From contig JAGVII010000909.1 in the NCBI GenBank assembly GCA_020056155.1, positions 1-13,757 on the forward strand: 13,757 nt of DNA, given 5' to 3'. Origin of the DNA: Afipia sp. (lineage in GTDB: Bacteria; Pseudomonadota; Alphaproteobacteria; Rhizobiales; Xanthobacteraceae). Made by a program: the position numbers and the translations under genes. Of the stretch, positions 1 to 6,801 are shown piece after piece. Below the pieces are notes generated by a model. That model saw only the letters and a list, made by a program, of their open reading frames with translations, made no database searches and was not told the origin of the DNA. Every line of letters starts with the position of its first letter. Position 1 is the stretch's first letter.

Positions 1-105
1 GCCTCGCAGGGCCAGTTCGCTAACCTGATTTTCGGCTTCGCCGTGACGGAAGCGCTCGGCATCTTCTCGCTGCTCGTCGCGCTGCTGCTGCTGTTCGCCG
101 TCTGA
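1..105 (+). CDS. atpE: ATP synthase F0 subunit c, C-terminal part (5' truncated by window edge)
   Basis: The frame is open from base 1 and ends at TGA 103-105, giving the last 34 residues of the c-ring proteolipid. What is visible is the end of the polar loop (ASQGQFAN) and the second transmembrane helix, FGFAVTEALGIFSLLVALLL. The glutamate in FAVTEALG (codon 49-51) sits where the proton-carrying carboxylate of subunit c lies, and the helix ends in the usual LLLLFAV. By family size about 40 N-terminal residues are missing. The following genes are b' and b, as in alphaproteobacterial F0 operons (atpB-atpE-atpF'-atpF), where the F1 genes usually lie in a separate operon. The c-ring rotates in the inner membrane and couples proton flow to ATP synthesis. 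Identification is secure despite the short fragment. Confidence 0.95.
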   Translation, partial: ASQGQFANLIFGFAVTEALGIFSLLVALLLLFAV

Positions 106-122
106 TTTCAGATGATGCGTAC

Positions 123-149
123 GCCGCGGGGCCGTTAACGCACCGCGGC
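123..149 (+). other. Intercistronic hairpin between atpE and atpF'
   Basis: Two perfect 7-bp arms, GCCGCGG (123-129) and CCGCGGC (143-149), flank a 13-nt loop in the 65-bp gap after atpE. There is no T run, so this is not an intrinsic terminator. By inference it could protect the 3' end of a processed atpE message; subunit c is needed at about ten copies per complex against one each of b and b'. The palindrome itself is seen directly; the role is a guess. Confidence 0.4.
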
Positions 150-170
150 TGACGCCAACAGGAGACGCTC

Positions 171-728
171 ATGGCGACGGGTCAGGGCACTGCAAAGGGC
201 ACGACCGCCCACACCGCGGCAGACGGACATGGCAAGGCGGGGTTTCCGCCTTTCCAGAAGGAGACGTTTGCCTCGCAGCTGGTGTCGTTCGCGATCGCCT
301 TTGCGTTGCTTTACTTCATTGTGTCGAAGTTCGCGCTTCCGCGCGTCGGCGGCATTATCTCGAACCGCGAAGGCGTGATCGAAAACGATCTCGCCGAGGC
401 ACAGAAGCTGAAAGACGAGTCCGATCAGGCTCTGAAGGCTTATGAAACCGAGCTTGCCGATGCGCGAGCGCGGGCTCAGGCCATCGGATCCGAGACCCGC
501 GACAAGCTGAACGCGCAGGCCGAAAGCGACCGCAAGGCGCTGGAAGCCAGCCTCGCGGCCAAACTGGCCGATGCCGAAAAGACCATTGCCGCGACGCGCG
601 CAACCGCGATGGGCAACGTCCGCTCGATCGCATCGGACGCGGCAGCGGCCATCGTTCAGCGTCTCACCGGCGTTGCGCCCGACAGCAAGACTGTCGATAG
701 CGCTGTCGATGCGTCCTTGAAGGGATAA
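171..728 (+). CDS. atpF2: ATP synthase F0 subunit b'
   Basis: The 185-residue protein has a polar, His/Gly/Thr-rich N-terminal stretch of about 30 residues, one transmembrane helix (about 33-54, [20 protein letters not shown]), then [11 protein letters not shown] and a long charged alanine-rich coiled coil to the C terminus. This is the architecture of the b' subunit that pairs with b to form the peripheral stalk joining F0 to F1. The extended N terminus distinguishes b' from the shorter b. The start is ATG 171, preceded by AGGAG (160-164) with 6 nt spacing. The gene follows atpE by 65 bp and ends 5 bp before atpF, so the two stalk genes are almost certainly co-translated. The symbols atpF', atpG and atpX are also used for this subunit. 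Nothing looks truncated. Confidence 0.95.
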   Translation: MATGQGTAKGTTAHTAADGHGKAGFPPFQKETFASQLVSFAIAFALLYFIVSKFALPRVGGIISNREGVIENDLAEAQKLKDESDQALKAYETELADARARAQAIGSETRDKLNAQAESDRKALEASLAAKLADAEKTIAATRATAMGNVRSIASDAAAAIVQRLTGVAPDSKTVDSAVDASLKG

Positions 729-733
729 CGACG

Positions 734-1216
734 ATGTTCCAAGCAGAATTCTGGGTCGCCGTCGCTTTCGTCATCCTGATGGGTGTGTTCGGCTATTTCG
801 GCGTTCACCGCACCATCCTGCAGGCGCTCGACACTCGCCGCGATCGCATCAAGAAAGAGCTCGACGACGCCCGCCGCCTCAAGGAAGAGGCCACGAAGCT
901 GGTCGCCGAGTATCGCGCCCGCCGCGCCAGCGCCGAGCGTGAAGCGCAGGAGATCATCACCAGCGCCAAGGCCGATGCCGAGCGCATCGCGGCCGAAGCC
1001 AAGGCGAAGATGGAAGATTTCGTCGCCCGCCGCACCAAGACGGCGGAGAGCAAAATCGCCCAGGCCGAAAGCCAGGCGATTGCCGATGTCCGCGCCGCCG
1101 CTGCCGAAGCCGCTGTGACCGCCGCCTCATCGATCATGACGCAGTCGGTCAAAGGCTCGGTCGCCGACGGCCTGATCGCCAAGGGCATTCAGGACGTTCG
1201 CAGCAAGCTGAACTGA
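734..1216 (+). CDS. atpF: ATP synthase F0 subunit b
   Basis: The 160-residue protein starts with a short periplasmic end and one membrane helix (about 5-24, [20 protein letters not shown]). [20 protein letters not shown] follows, then a long alpha-helical stalk rich in Ala, Glu, Lys and Arg. This matches the typical size and layout of the F0 b subunit, which with b' forms the stator stalk. The start at ATG 734 has an AAGGGA sequence (about 719-724) inside the last codons of atpF'; the 5-bp gap implies translational coupling. The gene closes the operon, since a strong terminator follows 20 bp after its stop. Which of the two stalk genes is b and which b' is judged from the N-terminal extension of the upstream gene and the gene order usual in alphaproteobacteria. 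Confidence 0.95.
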   Translation: MFQAEFWVAVAFVILMGVFGYFGVHRTILQALDTRRDRIKKELDDARRLKEEATKLVAEYRARRASAEREAQEIITSAKADAERIAAEAKAKMEDFVARRTKTAESKIAQAESQAIADVRAAAAEAAVTAASSIMTQSVKGSVADGLIAKGIQDVRSKLN

Positions 1217-1235
1217 CGCCTCACAATACCCCACG

Positions 1236-1275
1236 ACAAAAAGCCGGCCTCGGTGATTCGAGGCCGGCTTTTTGT
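1236..1275. terminator. Bidirectional rho-independent terminator
   Basis: A perfect 17-bp stem (1236-1252 with 1259-1275) closes a 6-nt loop (GTGATT). The core is AGCCGGCCTCG / CGAGGCCGGCT, flanked by five A (1238-1242) on the left and five T (1269-1273) on the right. It therefore reads as a hairpin plus U run on both strands. It lies 20 bp after atpF (+) and 20 bp after the convergent lipoprotein gene (-), so it can end both transcripts. Confidence 0.9.
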
Positions 1276-1294
1276 TGTGAGATATTGTAGCGCG

Positions 1295-1972
1295 TTATTT
1301 CTTCCGCCTGCGCGCAGGCTCCGGCTTCAACGCCGCTGGATCGAAACCGACATAGAAGATGTACTTGTCGTTCGCGGCCTCGGTCGGTGCCGGATAGACG
1401 ATATCCTCGGCCACGATGCTGAACTCGGTGTTGTCGCCCTCGAGCGCCACCGTGGTGCGGAACGCCTTGGTGACGATGACCTTCTCCGGCGCGCCTTCCT
1501 GCACGACGGCGACGCGCATCGGCACATCGACCGTCGGCGGCGCACCCGCGGGCCCGGTGATGATCCGGCCCAGAACGCCAATTCGCACCGTCACCTCGCC
1601 GTTCTGCAGATTGCAATCCCGCGCCGTGCGGGTGATCGATCCCTGATAGCGCAGATCGTTGCCGGAAGCCGGCTTGCCCGGCAGGCCGACCGCGAGCGTT
1701 GACGCTCCGAAGCGGATTGCGACGCTGGGACACGTGAGATCGCTGTTCTGCGTCGCCTGCGTCGATGGAGTGGAGGATGTGCTGGCTTCCTGGGAGTTCG
1801 AACCGAACAGCTGGCTGAACTTGCTGCCGATCGACGACGAACCCGTCGATGAACTGCCGGACGATCCGCCGAACATGCTGCCGCCGCCGCAGCCCGACAG
1901 CGCGGTGCCTGCCGCAACAGCCAGCACAGCAACCGCTGCGCGCTTCAAACGCCTGCCATCACCCACCATCAT
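1295..1972 (-). CDS. Putative outer-membrane lipoprotein of unknown function
   Basis: The N terminus is a lipoprotein signal: basic residues (RRLKR), a hydrophobic stretch (AAVAVLAVAAGTA) and a lipobox LSGC with the lipidated cysteine at residue 28. Gly follows the cysteine, so there is no inner-membrane retention Asp. A low-complexity Gly/Ser linker (about 29-55) follows, then a Ser/Thr/Gln-rich stretch, then a globular region of about 145 residues beginning near DLTCPSVAIRFG and ending with a basic tail (RRRKK). Two cysteines in this region (in LTCPSV and ARDCNLQ) could form a disulfide. Two adjacent ATGs exist. GGAAG lies 2 nt before the first (1972) and 5 nt before the second (1969), so 1969 may be the true start. 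I recognise no named domain; the sequence has the look of conserved hypothetical lipoproteins of rhizobia. It appears to be a single-gene unit with its own promoter and terminator. Confidence 0.85.
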   Translation of the reverse strand: MMVGDGRRLKRAAVAVLAVAAGTALSGCGGGSMFGGSSGSSSTGSSSIGSKFSQLFGSNSQEASTSSTPSTQATQNSDLTCPSVAIRFGASTLAVGLPGKPASGNDLRYQGSITRTARDCNLQNGEVTVRIGVLGRIITGPAGAPPTVDVPMRVAVVQEGAPEKVIVTKAFRTTVALEGDNTEFSIVAEDIVYPAPTEAANDKYIFYVGFDPAALKPEPARRRKK

Positions 1973-2019
1973 TGCTTCCAGCTGGTCCCAGAGATTGGAT
2001 TGAAAGGATTGGAGACGGC

Positions 2020-2048
2020 CTTATAGCAGGCCAAAGACGGCGAACCAA
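2020..2048 (-). promoter_or_regulatory. Candidate sigma-70-type promoter of the lipoprotein gene
   Basis: On the minus strand, TTGGTT (2048-2043) and TATAAG (2025-2020) are separated by exactly 17 nt. The -10 matches 5 of 6 consensus bases and the -35 matches 3 of 6. Transcription would begin near 2013, about 40 nt before the lipoprotein start codon. The -10 sits inside a small inverted repeat, GGCC-N8-GGCC (2017-2032). This is a sequence match only. Confidence 0.5.
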
Positions 2049-2077
2049 AGGCGCACGACGAGCTACCGGCGAGCTGG

Positions 2078-2665
2078 TTAACCTCGAAAATCCTCATCCA
2101 GCAGGCCATACAGGTAGTGGTCCTGCCAGACCCCGTTGATGCAAAGGTACCGCCGCGCCAGGCCCTCGCGCGCGAAGCCGCACTTCTCGAGAACCCGGAT
2201 CGAGGATTGATTGGTCGGGATGCAGGCGGCCTCGACGCGGTGCAGATTGAGCTCGCCGAACAGCGTCGGCAGCAGCACCCGGAGCGCGGCAGTCATATAA
2301 CCCTTGCCGGCATGGGGCTGACCGATCCAGTACCCGATGGTCCCTGCCTGCACGATCCCGCGCCGCACGTTGGCTAGCGTGACCCCGCCGATCAAGGCCC
2401 CGTCCTGCTCGCGAATCACCACGAAGGGGTAGGCCCGGTCCTCGGCGATATCCTCGGCGTAGCGCCGCAGCCGGCGGCGGAAGCCCGAACGGGTCAGGTC
2501 ATCGGACGGCCAGATCGGCTCCCAGGGCGTCAGAAACGTCCGGCTGATCTCGCGGAGTTCGCTCCACTGCTGGTAATCCGGCATCTGCGGCGCGCGCAAC
2601 AGAAGGCCATGTCCGCGCGGGGCGAGCGCCGGAGCTGTCGTCGTGGGCAAGCGAAACAGGGCCAT
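2078..2665 (-). CDS. GNAT-family N-acetyltransferase, RimJ/RimL type
   Basis: The 195-residue protein carries the GNAT fold signatures in order. A beta strand ends in FVVIREQDGALIGGVTLANV (about 81-100). The acetyl-CoA motif is GYWIGQPHAGKGYMTAAL (111-128). Then comes HRVEAACIPTNQSSIRVLEKCGF (142-164), with the Asn-x-x-Ser...Leu-Glu-Lys-x-Gly-Phe pattern typical of RimJ/RimL enzymes, which acetylate N-terminal amines of ribosomal proteins or other substrates. The real substrate cannot be read from the sequence. The frame stays open upstream to a TTG at 2749. I chose ATG 2665 because GGAAGGG lies 7 nt before it, the length fits the family, and a candidate promoter covers the upstream extension. 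It lies 96 bp after the DUF454 gene. Confidence 0.9.
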   Translation of the reverse strand: MALFRLPTTTAPALAPRGHGLLLRAPQMPDYQQWSELREISRTFLTPWEPIWPSDDLTRSGFRRRLRRYAEDIAEDRAYPFVVIREQDGALIGGVTLANVRRGIVQAGTIGYWIGQPHAGKGYMTAALRVLLPTLFGELNLHRVEAACIPTNQSSIRVLEKCGFAREGLARRYLCINGVWQDHYLYGLLDEDFRG

Positions 2666-2720
2666 GCCGAAACCCTTCCCGTATCCGGATGCGGGCGATG
2701 CATCCACGTACCTGTCCAAC

Positions 2721-2749
2721 AATATCTGCCGGTCATTCCGATCCGGCAA
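2721..2749 (-). promoter_or_regulatory. Possible promoter of the acetyltransferase gene
   Basis: On the minus strand TTGCCG (2749-2744) and GATATT (2726-2721) are spaced by 17 nt, with 4 of 6 consensus matches each. It would start transcription near 2714, about 50 nt before the chosen start codon. In high-GC DNA such matches arise by chance, so this is tentative. Confidence 0.3.
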
Positions 2750-2761
2750 GCCGTCCGAGCA

Positions 2762-3160
2762 CTACGACGGTCTCGAAAATACATAAACGAGGCCCGTTAG
2801 CATCAAACCGGCGACAGCCAGCGTGAGCGGCAGGCCGGGATCGGCGGCAAGCCGGAACATAGTGAAGCCGATAATCATGCCGGCCAGCGCGGCCAGCTTC
2901 GCGTTACGCGGAATGGCGCCGCGCAAACGCCACGCGCGCAGGGTCGGCCCAAAACGCTCATGTTCCAAAAGCCAGGTCTCGAACCGCGGGGAAGACCGCG
3001 CGAAGCACGCCGCCGCCAGGATCAGGAACGGCGTTGTCGGCAGCACCGGCAGGAATGCGCCGACAACGCCGAGCGCAACGAAGACAAATCCCAGGCCGAG
3101 GAACAGGACGCGCAGAAGACGCGAGGAGCGCGAACGATTGTCTGCGGGATTGCTGTTCAC
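2762..3160 (-). CDS. DUF454 / YbaN-family small inner-membrane protein
   Basis: The 132-residue protein has a basic N terminus and a first hydrophobic hairpin (about 15-55). The hairpin includes [20 protein letters not shown] followed by [17 protein letters not shown], the signature of the DUF454 (YbaN) family. A cytoplasmic loop ([11 protein letters not shown]) and two more membrane segments (about 88-103 and 109-127) follow. The family's biochemical function is unknown to me; in some bacteria it lies near redox or heme genes. The start is GTG at 3160 with only a weak upstream ribosome site and no in-frame ATG nearby. It begins 23 bp after the M16 peptidase stop, so it is probably in that operon. 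Length agrees with the family. Confidence 0.85.
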   Translation of the reverse strand: MNSNPADNRSRSSRLLRVLFLGLGFVFVALGVVGAFLPVLPTTPFLILAAACFARSSPRFETWLLEHERFGPTLRAWRLRGAIPRNAKLAALAGMIIGFTMFRLAADPGLPLTLAVAGLMLTGLVYVFSRPS

Positions 3161-3183
3161 GTCGTCACATGCGGCATTCCGAA

Positions 3184-4473
3184 TCAGTGCAGCAGCGCCC
3201 TGGCCTTCGGGCGCGCCAGACCTTCCGCGAGGCTGACCGCCGTATCAAGCCCACGGCCCTCGCCCAGCGCCACCACCGCCGGACGGCTGCGGCTGAGCAG
3301 GCCCCGCGCGGCATTGCGGGTCGATTCGACGCTGACCGCATCGATCCGCGCCACCAGTTCGTCCACCGTCAGCGGACGTCCATAGGCCAGAATGTGCCGC
3401 GCCATCTGCTCGGCGCGCGCGCTGCAGCTTTCCATTCCCATCAGCAGGCCGGCCTTCATCTGCGCCTTGGAACGGGCGATTTCCTTTTCGGTCAGCGTCT
3501 CGACGGCGTTGTTCATTTCATCGACGATGACTTCCACCATCTCCGGTGCATCGGCAGGATCAGTCCCGGTGTAAAGTCCGAAAAATCCGGTGTCGGAATA
3601 AGCCGCGTGAAACGTGTAGATCGAATAGCAAAGCCCGCGCTTTTCGCGGACTTCCTGGAACAGCCGCGATGACATGCCGCCGCCCAGAATGTTGGAGAAG
3701 ACCTGCACGCTGAACAGCGACAGATCGGATTGCGGCACGCCTTCGAGCGCCAGCGTCAGATGCGCCTGTTCGAGATCACGGCGAATGACGCGCGAGCCGC
3801 CCTTGCCGAACATCGCGGCCACCGGCTTCGGCGCCGGCGTGCCGGCGAAGCTCGCAAAGCGCTGCTCCGCCTCGGCGACAACCTGCTTGTGATCGACCGC
3901 GCCGGCGGCGGCCACGACCATTTCGGGGCCGCGATAATGCGTGGCCAGATAGTTGCGCAGATTGTCGCGATTGAAACTGGCGAGCGTCTGCGGTGTACCA
4001 AGCAGCGAACGGCCCAGCGGCTGGTCCGGATAACACAGCTCGCTGAGATGCTCGAAGATCACGTCGTCCGGTGTATCCTGCGCCGCGCCGATTTCCTGCT
4101 CGATGACGCTCTTCTCACGCTCCAGTTCCTCGGCATCGAAGGATGGATTGGCGAGAATGTCCGACAGGACGTCGAGCGCCAGCGGCACATCGGCCTTCAG
4201 TACCCGCGCGTAATAAGCGGTGGATTCGTTGCTGGTCGCGGCATTGAGGTCGCCGCCGACCGCCTCGATTTCCTCGGCGATCTGCTGCGAGGTCCGCTGC
4301 GTCGTGCCCTTGAAAGCCATGTGTTCCAGCAGATGCGACATGCCGTGCTCGTCCGGCTTCTCGTCGCGGCCGCCGACACCGGTCCACACACCGAGCGCGG
4401 CGGTTTCCAGATGCGCCATCGTATCGGTGACCACCGTCAGTCCGGAAGCCAGCTTGGTGATTTCAACGCTCAT
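3184..4473 (-). CDS. M16 family zinc metallopeptidase (processing-peptidase-like)
   Basis: The 429-residue protein has the inverted zinc motif His47-Leu-Leu-Glu50-His51 in [16 protein letters not shown] third zinc ligand, probably Glu127 in [11 protein letters not shown], lies about 75 residues later, as in mitochondrial processing peptidase beta and bacterial M16B enzymes. The C-terminal half carries [28 protein letters not shown] with the conserved Arg/Tyr substrate-binding pair. It has no signal peptide, so it is likely cytoplasmic; its substrates cannot be told from sequence. The start ATG (4473-4471) overlaps the thrC stop in an ATGA junction. AGGGGA lies 7 nt upstream, which shows translational coupling. 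The same frame is open far upstream into thrC, but that extension lacks family similarity and was discarded. Confidence 0.93.
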   Translation of the reverse strand: MSVEITKLASGLTVVTDTMAHLETAALGVWTGVGGRDEKPDEHGMSHLLEHMAFKGTTQRTSQQIAEEIEAVGGDLNAATSNESTAYYARVLKADVPLALDVLSDILANPSFDAEELEREKSVIEQEIGAAQDTPDDVIFEHLSELCYPDQPLGRSLLGTPQTLASFNRDNLRNYLATHYRGPEMVVAAAGAVDHKQVVAEAEQRFASFAGTPAPKPVAAMFGKGGSRVIRRDLEQAHLTLALEGVPQSDLSLFSVQVFSNILGGGMSSRLFQEVREKRGLCYSIYTFHAAYSDTGFFGLYTGTDPADAPEMVEVIVDEMNNAVETLTEKEIARSKAQMKAGLLMGMESCSARAEQMARHILAYGRPLTVDELVARIDAVSVESTRNAARGLLSRSRPAVVALGEGRGLDTAVSLAEGLARPKARALLH

Positions 4474-5888
4474 CCGGCTATCCCCTGCTTCGCGGCCCTG
4501 CTCACCGAGAGTACGAACCGCTCGACCTCGGTCTGATCGTTCTTCATGACCTTGATGTGTTCGGACTTTGTCATCAGCCCATCGAGCCATGCCGGCAGCG
4601 GCGGCCGCACCCCGCACGCCGCCTCGACGGCATCGGGGAACTTCGCGGCATGGGCGGTCGACAGCACGATGTTGGGAACGGTGGAGACCGGCTTGTCCTG
4701 GTCGGCAACCGCAAGCGCCACCGCTGTGTGCGGATCGACCAGTTCGCCCGCCTCGCGCCAGGCAGCGCGGATCGCCGCGCTGGTTTCCGTCTCGTCGGCG
4801 CGGCCCGCATCGAAATCCTCGCGAACCTGTTTCAGCACCGCATCGCTCAGCACGAACCGGCCCGACTGCGCCAATGATCCCATCATCGCGCGAATAGCGG
4901 CGCTGTCGCAGCCGGTGGCCTCGAACAGCAGCCGTTCGAAATTGGACGAGATCTGGATGTCCATCGACGGCGAGGTCGTGGCGTGGACCTGCTTCACCTC
5001 GTAGATGCCGGTCTTGAGCGTGCGCGCCAGAATATCGTTGACGTTGGCGGCGATGCGCAGTCGCCGGACCGGAAGCCCCATCCGCTTGGCCACATAGCCT
5101 GCGAAGATGTCGCCGAAGTTTCCGGTCGGCACGGTGAAGTCGACCTCGCGCGCGGGTGCGCCCAGCGCGACGGCAGAGGTAAAGTAGTAAACCACCTGCG
5201 CGACGATGCGCGCCCAGTTGATCGAGTTCACGCCGGACAGCGACACGGAATCGCGGAACTCGTGGTGATTGAACAGGCCCTTCACGATTCCCTGACAATC
5301 ATCGAAATTGCCTTCGATCGCGAGCGCGTGAACATTGGCCGCGCCGCTGGTGGTCATCATGCGCCGCTGCACGTCGGAAATGCGCCCGTTCGGAAACAGC
5401 ACAATGAGATCGGCATTATCGCGGCCGGCAAACGCGTCGACTGCGGCGCCACCGGTGTCGCCCGACGTCGCAACCACGATGGTCGTGCGCTGGCCGCGCT
5501 TTGCCAGCACGTGATCCATCAGCCGCGACAGCAGCTGCATCGCCACGTCCTTGAAGGCGAGCGTCGGGCCGTGAAACAGCTCGAGCACGAACTGGTGCGG
5601 GCCGATCTGGCTGAGCGGCACCACCGCCGGATGACGGAACGTGGCGTAGGCTTCGACGGCCATGCGGCCAAGATCGGCCTCCGAAATCTCGTCCGCGACG
5701 AAGGGACGGATCACCTCGACCGCGACTTCCCAATACGGACGGCCGAAAAACCCGGCGATGGTTTCGGCGCTGAGCTGCGGCCAGACCTCCGGCACGTACA
5801 GACCGCCATCGCGGGCAAGCCCGGTCAGCATCACGTCGCAGAAGCCAAGGCGGGGAGCCTCACCCCGTGTCGAAATATAGCTCGTCAA
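4470..5888 (-). CDS. thrC: Threonine synthase
   Basis: The 472-residue protein catalyses the PLP-dependent conversion of O-phosphohomoserine to threonine. It shows the ThrC N terminus STRGEAPRLGFCDVMLTGLA, then ARDGGLYVPE, and the PLP-lysine motif GPTLAFKDVAMQLL with Lys113. The phosphate-cradle and glycine-rich region is VVATSGDTGGAAVDAF, followed by PTGNFGDIFAGY. Length agrees with the family's fungal/proteobacterial form. The start is TTG at 5888: GGAGGA (5898-5893) lies 4 nt before it and the protein then begins exactly at the conserved TSYISTRGEA. An upstream ATG (5915) would add nine unconserved residues and bury the ribosome site. The gene is the first of a unit with the M16 peptidase (ATGA overlap). 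It lies 119 bp beyond surf1, a gap with a possible promoter. Confidence 0.95.
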   Translation of the reverse strand: MTSYISTRGEAPRLGFCDVMLTGLARDGGLYVPEVWPQLSAETIAGFFGRPYWEVAVEVIRPFVADEISEADLGRMAVEAYATFRHPAVVPLSQIGPHQFVLELFHGPTLAFKDVAMQLLSRLMDHVLAKRGQRTTIVVATSGDTGGAAVDAFAGRDNADLIVLFPNGRISDVQRRMMTTSGAANVHALAIEGNFDDCQGIVKGLFNHHEFRDSVSLSGVNSINWARIVAQVVYYFTSAVALGAPAREVDFTVPTGNFGDIFAGYVAKRMGLPVRRLRIAANVNDILARTLKTGIYEVKQVHATTSPSMDIQISSNFERLLFEATGCDSAAIRAMMGSLAQSGRFVLSDAVLKQVREDFDAGRADETETSAAIRAAWREAGELVDPHTAVALAVADQDKPVSTVPNIVLSTAHAAKFPDAVEAACGVRPPLPAWLDGLMTKSEHIKVMKNDQTEVERFVLSVSRAAKQGIAG

Positions 5889-5936
5889 GCGATCCTCCAA
5901 AGGCTCCAGCCTCAAGCAAGCCTTTGATAATGTTTG

Positions 5937-5966
5937 GTTATAACTTCACGCGCGGTGAAAACGAAA
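5937..5966 (-). promoter_or_regulatory. Possible promoter/operator upstream of thrC
   Basis: In the 119-bp gap between surf1 and thrC the minus strand carries TATAAC (5942-5937), a good -10 match, with a poor -35 (TTTCGT, 5966-5961) 18 nt upstream. An inverted repeat TTCAC-N5-GTGAA (5945-5959) occupies the spacer and could be an operator. It would start transcription about 40 nt before the TTG start. The local drop in GC supports a regulatory region, but the -35 is weak. Confidence 0.3.
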
Positions 5967-6007
5967 CGCACCATATCGGCTGCGATCCGCCTTCACAAGG
6001 AAAGCGC

Positions 6008-6772
6008 TCAGGCCGCCCGGCGCTGGCCCGCCACCCAGAACCCGAAGGCTGCGGCAACCACGAGCGCCAGACCAAACCAGGTAATGGCGTATTGCAGATG
6101 GTTGTCCTTGAGCTGCACGTGCAGCGGCCCCGGCTTCGGCGTCCCCGACGGCGGAATCGGCGATTCGAGATCGACGTAGAACGGCGCCACCGCACCCCAG
6201 CCCAGCACCTGCGCCATCGAACGATGGTCGCGCACGAACCACAGCCGCTTGCCGCCATCTTCCTTCGGCGTGAATGTGCCGGCCTCTTCCGGGAAGCGCA
6301 GATAGCCGGTCAGTTCAACCGGCGCGCCCGTGACGAGCCGCGCCACCGCGCGGTCCTGCTGCGCACGATCCTGCATCGTGTTCTGCACGAAGCCTGCATT
6401 GATGACGACGCTGCGTCCGTCAGCCAGCCGGGCCGGCAAGAAGGCCCATGTTCCAGGCCCGGTAATATCGTCCCGCACCGCGGAGCCGGAGCTGTAGACC
6501 ATGGCATCCGGTTTGGCTTCAAACGTCGCGCTGAACCTGACGCGCAAAAACTCGTCATGGGCCGGCGTCAGTGTTGGCCAGGCGGCCGCCGACGGCAATG
6601 CGCCCGGCGGCAGAGCGAGCCGCTCGGTCAAGGCCGCGATCAGCGCGTGCTTTTCATCCTTGCGGCGAAGCTGCCAGACGCCAAGGCTGACGAGCACCGA
6701 CACCATGACCAGTGCGATCACGGCCAGGCCGAAAATCCCTCGCGGGCGCGAGGCTTTCATTTCTTGTGTCAT
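6008..6772 (-). CDS. surf1: SURF1 family cytochrome c oxidase assembly protein
   Basis: The 254-residue protein has the SURF1 layout: an N-terminal membrane helix (about 13-31) followed by LGVWQLRRKDEKHALI, a large periplasmic domain, and a C-terminal membrane helix in HLQYAITWFGLALVVAAAFG. Conserved family landmarks are the Trp-Gln after helix 1, RLWFVRDHRSMAQVLGWG, PFYVDLE and the final LQYAITWFGLA. Bacterial SURF1 proteins aid heme a insertion into subunit I of aa3-type oxidases, which fits its place at the end of this cluster. The start is ATG 6772 (a second ATG, codon 5, is at 6760); the ribosome site is weak (GTGAG). The start lies 8 bp from a perfect palindrome that ends the preceding gene. 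It is probably co-transcribed with the DUF983 gene. Confidence 0.93.
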   Translation of the reverse strand: MTQEMKASRPRGIFGLAVIALVMVSVLVSLGVWQLRRKDEKHALIAALTERLALPPGALPSAAAWPTLTPAHDEFLRVRFSATFEAKPDAMVYSSGSAVRDDITGPGTWAFLPARLADGRSVVINAGFVQNTMQDRAQQDRAVARLVTGAPVELTGYLRFPEEAGTFTPKEDGGKRLWFVRDHRSMAQVLGWGAVAPFYVDLESPIPPSGTPKPGPLHVQLKDNHLQYAITWFGLALVVAAAFGFWVAGQRRAA

Positions 6773-6780
6773 GTTAGCTC

Positions 6781-6801
6781 ACGCATGATCTGATCATGCG
6801 T
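6781..6801. repeat. Perfect palindrome overlapping the end of the DUF983 gene
   Basis: Arms ACGCATGATC (6781-6790) and GATCATGCGT (6792-6801) are perfect inverted copies around one central T. The stop codon TGA (6796-6794) and last codons (Asp-Ala) of the DUF983 gene lie inside it, and the surf1 start is 8 bp away. From memory, Bradyrhizobium/Rhodopseudomonas genomes contain many dispersed repeats whose ends read GCATGATC...GATCATGC; this could be a minimal or internally deleted copy. That relation is inference; the palindrome itself is certain. Confidence 0.75.

Noticed and set aside
1221..1733. Minus-strand 170-codon frame inside the lipoprotein region
   Set aside because: It is an alternate frame of the lipoprotein gene, runs through the terminator and has shadow-type composition.
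4474..5298. In-frame upstream extension of the M16 peptidase to 704 codons
   Set aside because: It overlaps thrC in another frame, is Arg/Gly-rich shadow sequence, and the ATGA start at 4473 fits the family N terminus.
4983..5927. Plus-strand 314-codon frame opposite thrC
   Set aside because: Composition is Arg/His-rich with no family features; it is fully antisense to the certain thrC gene.
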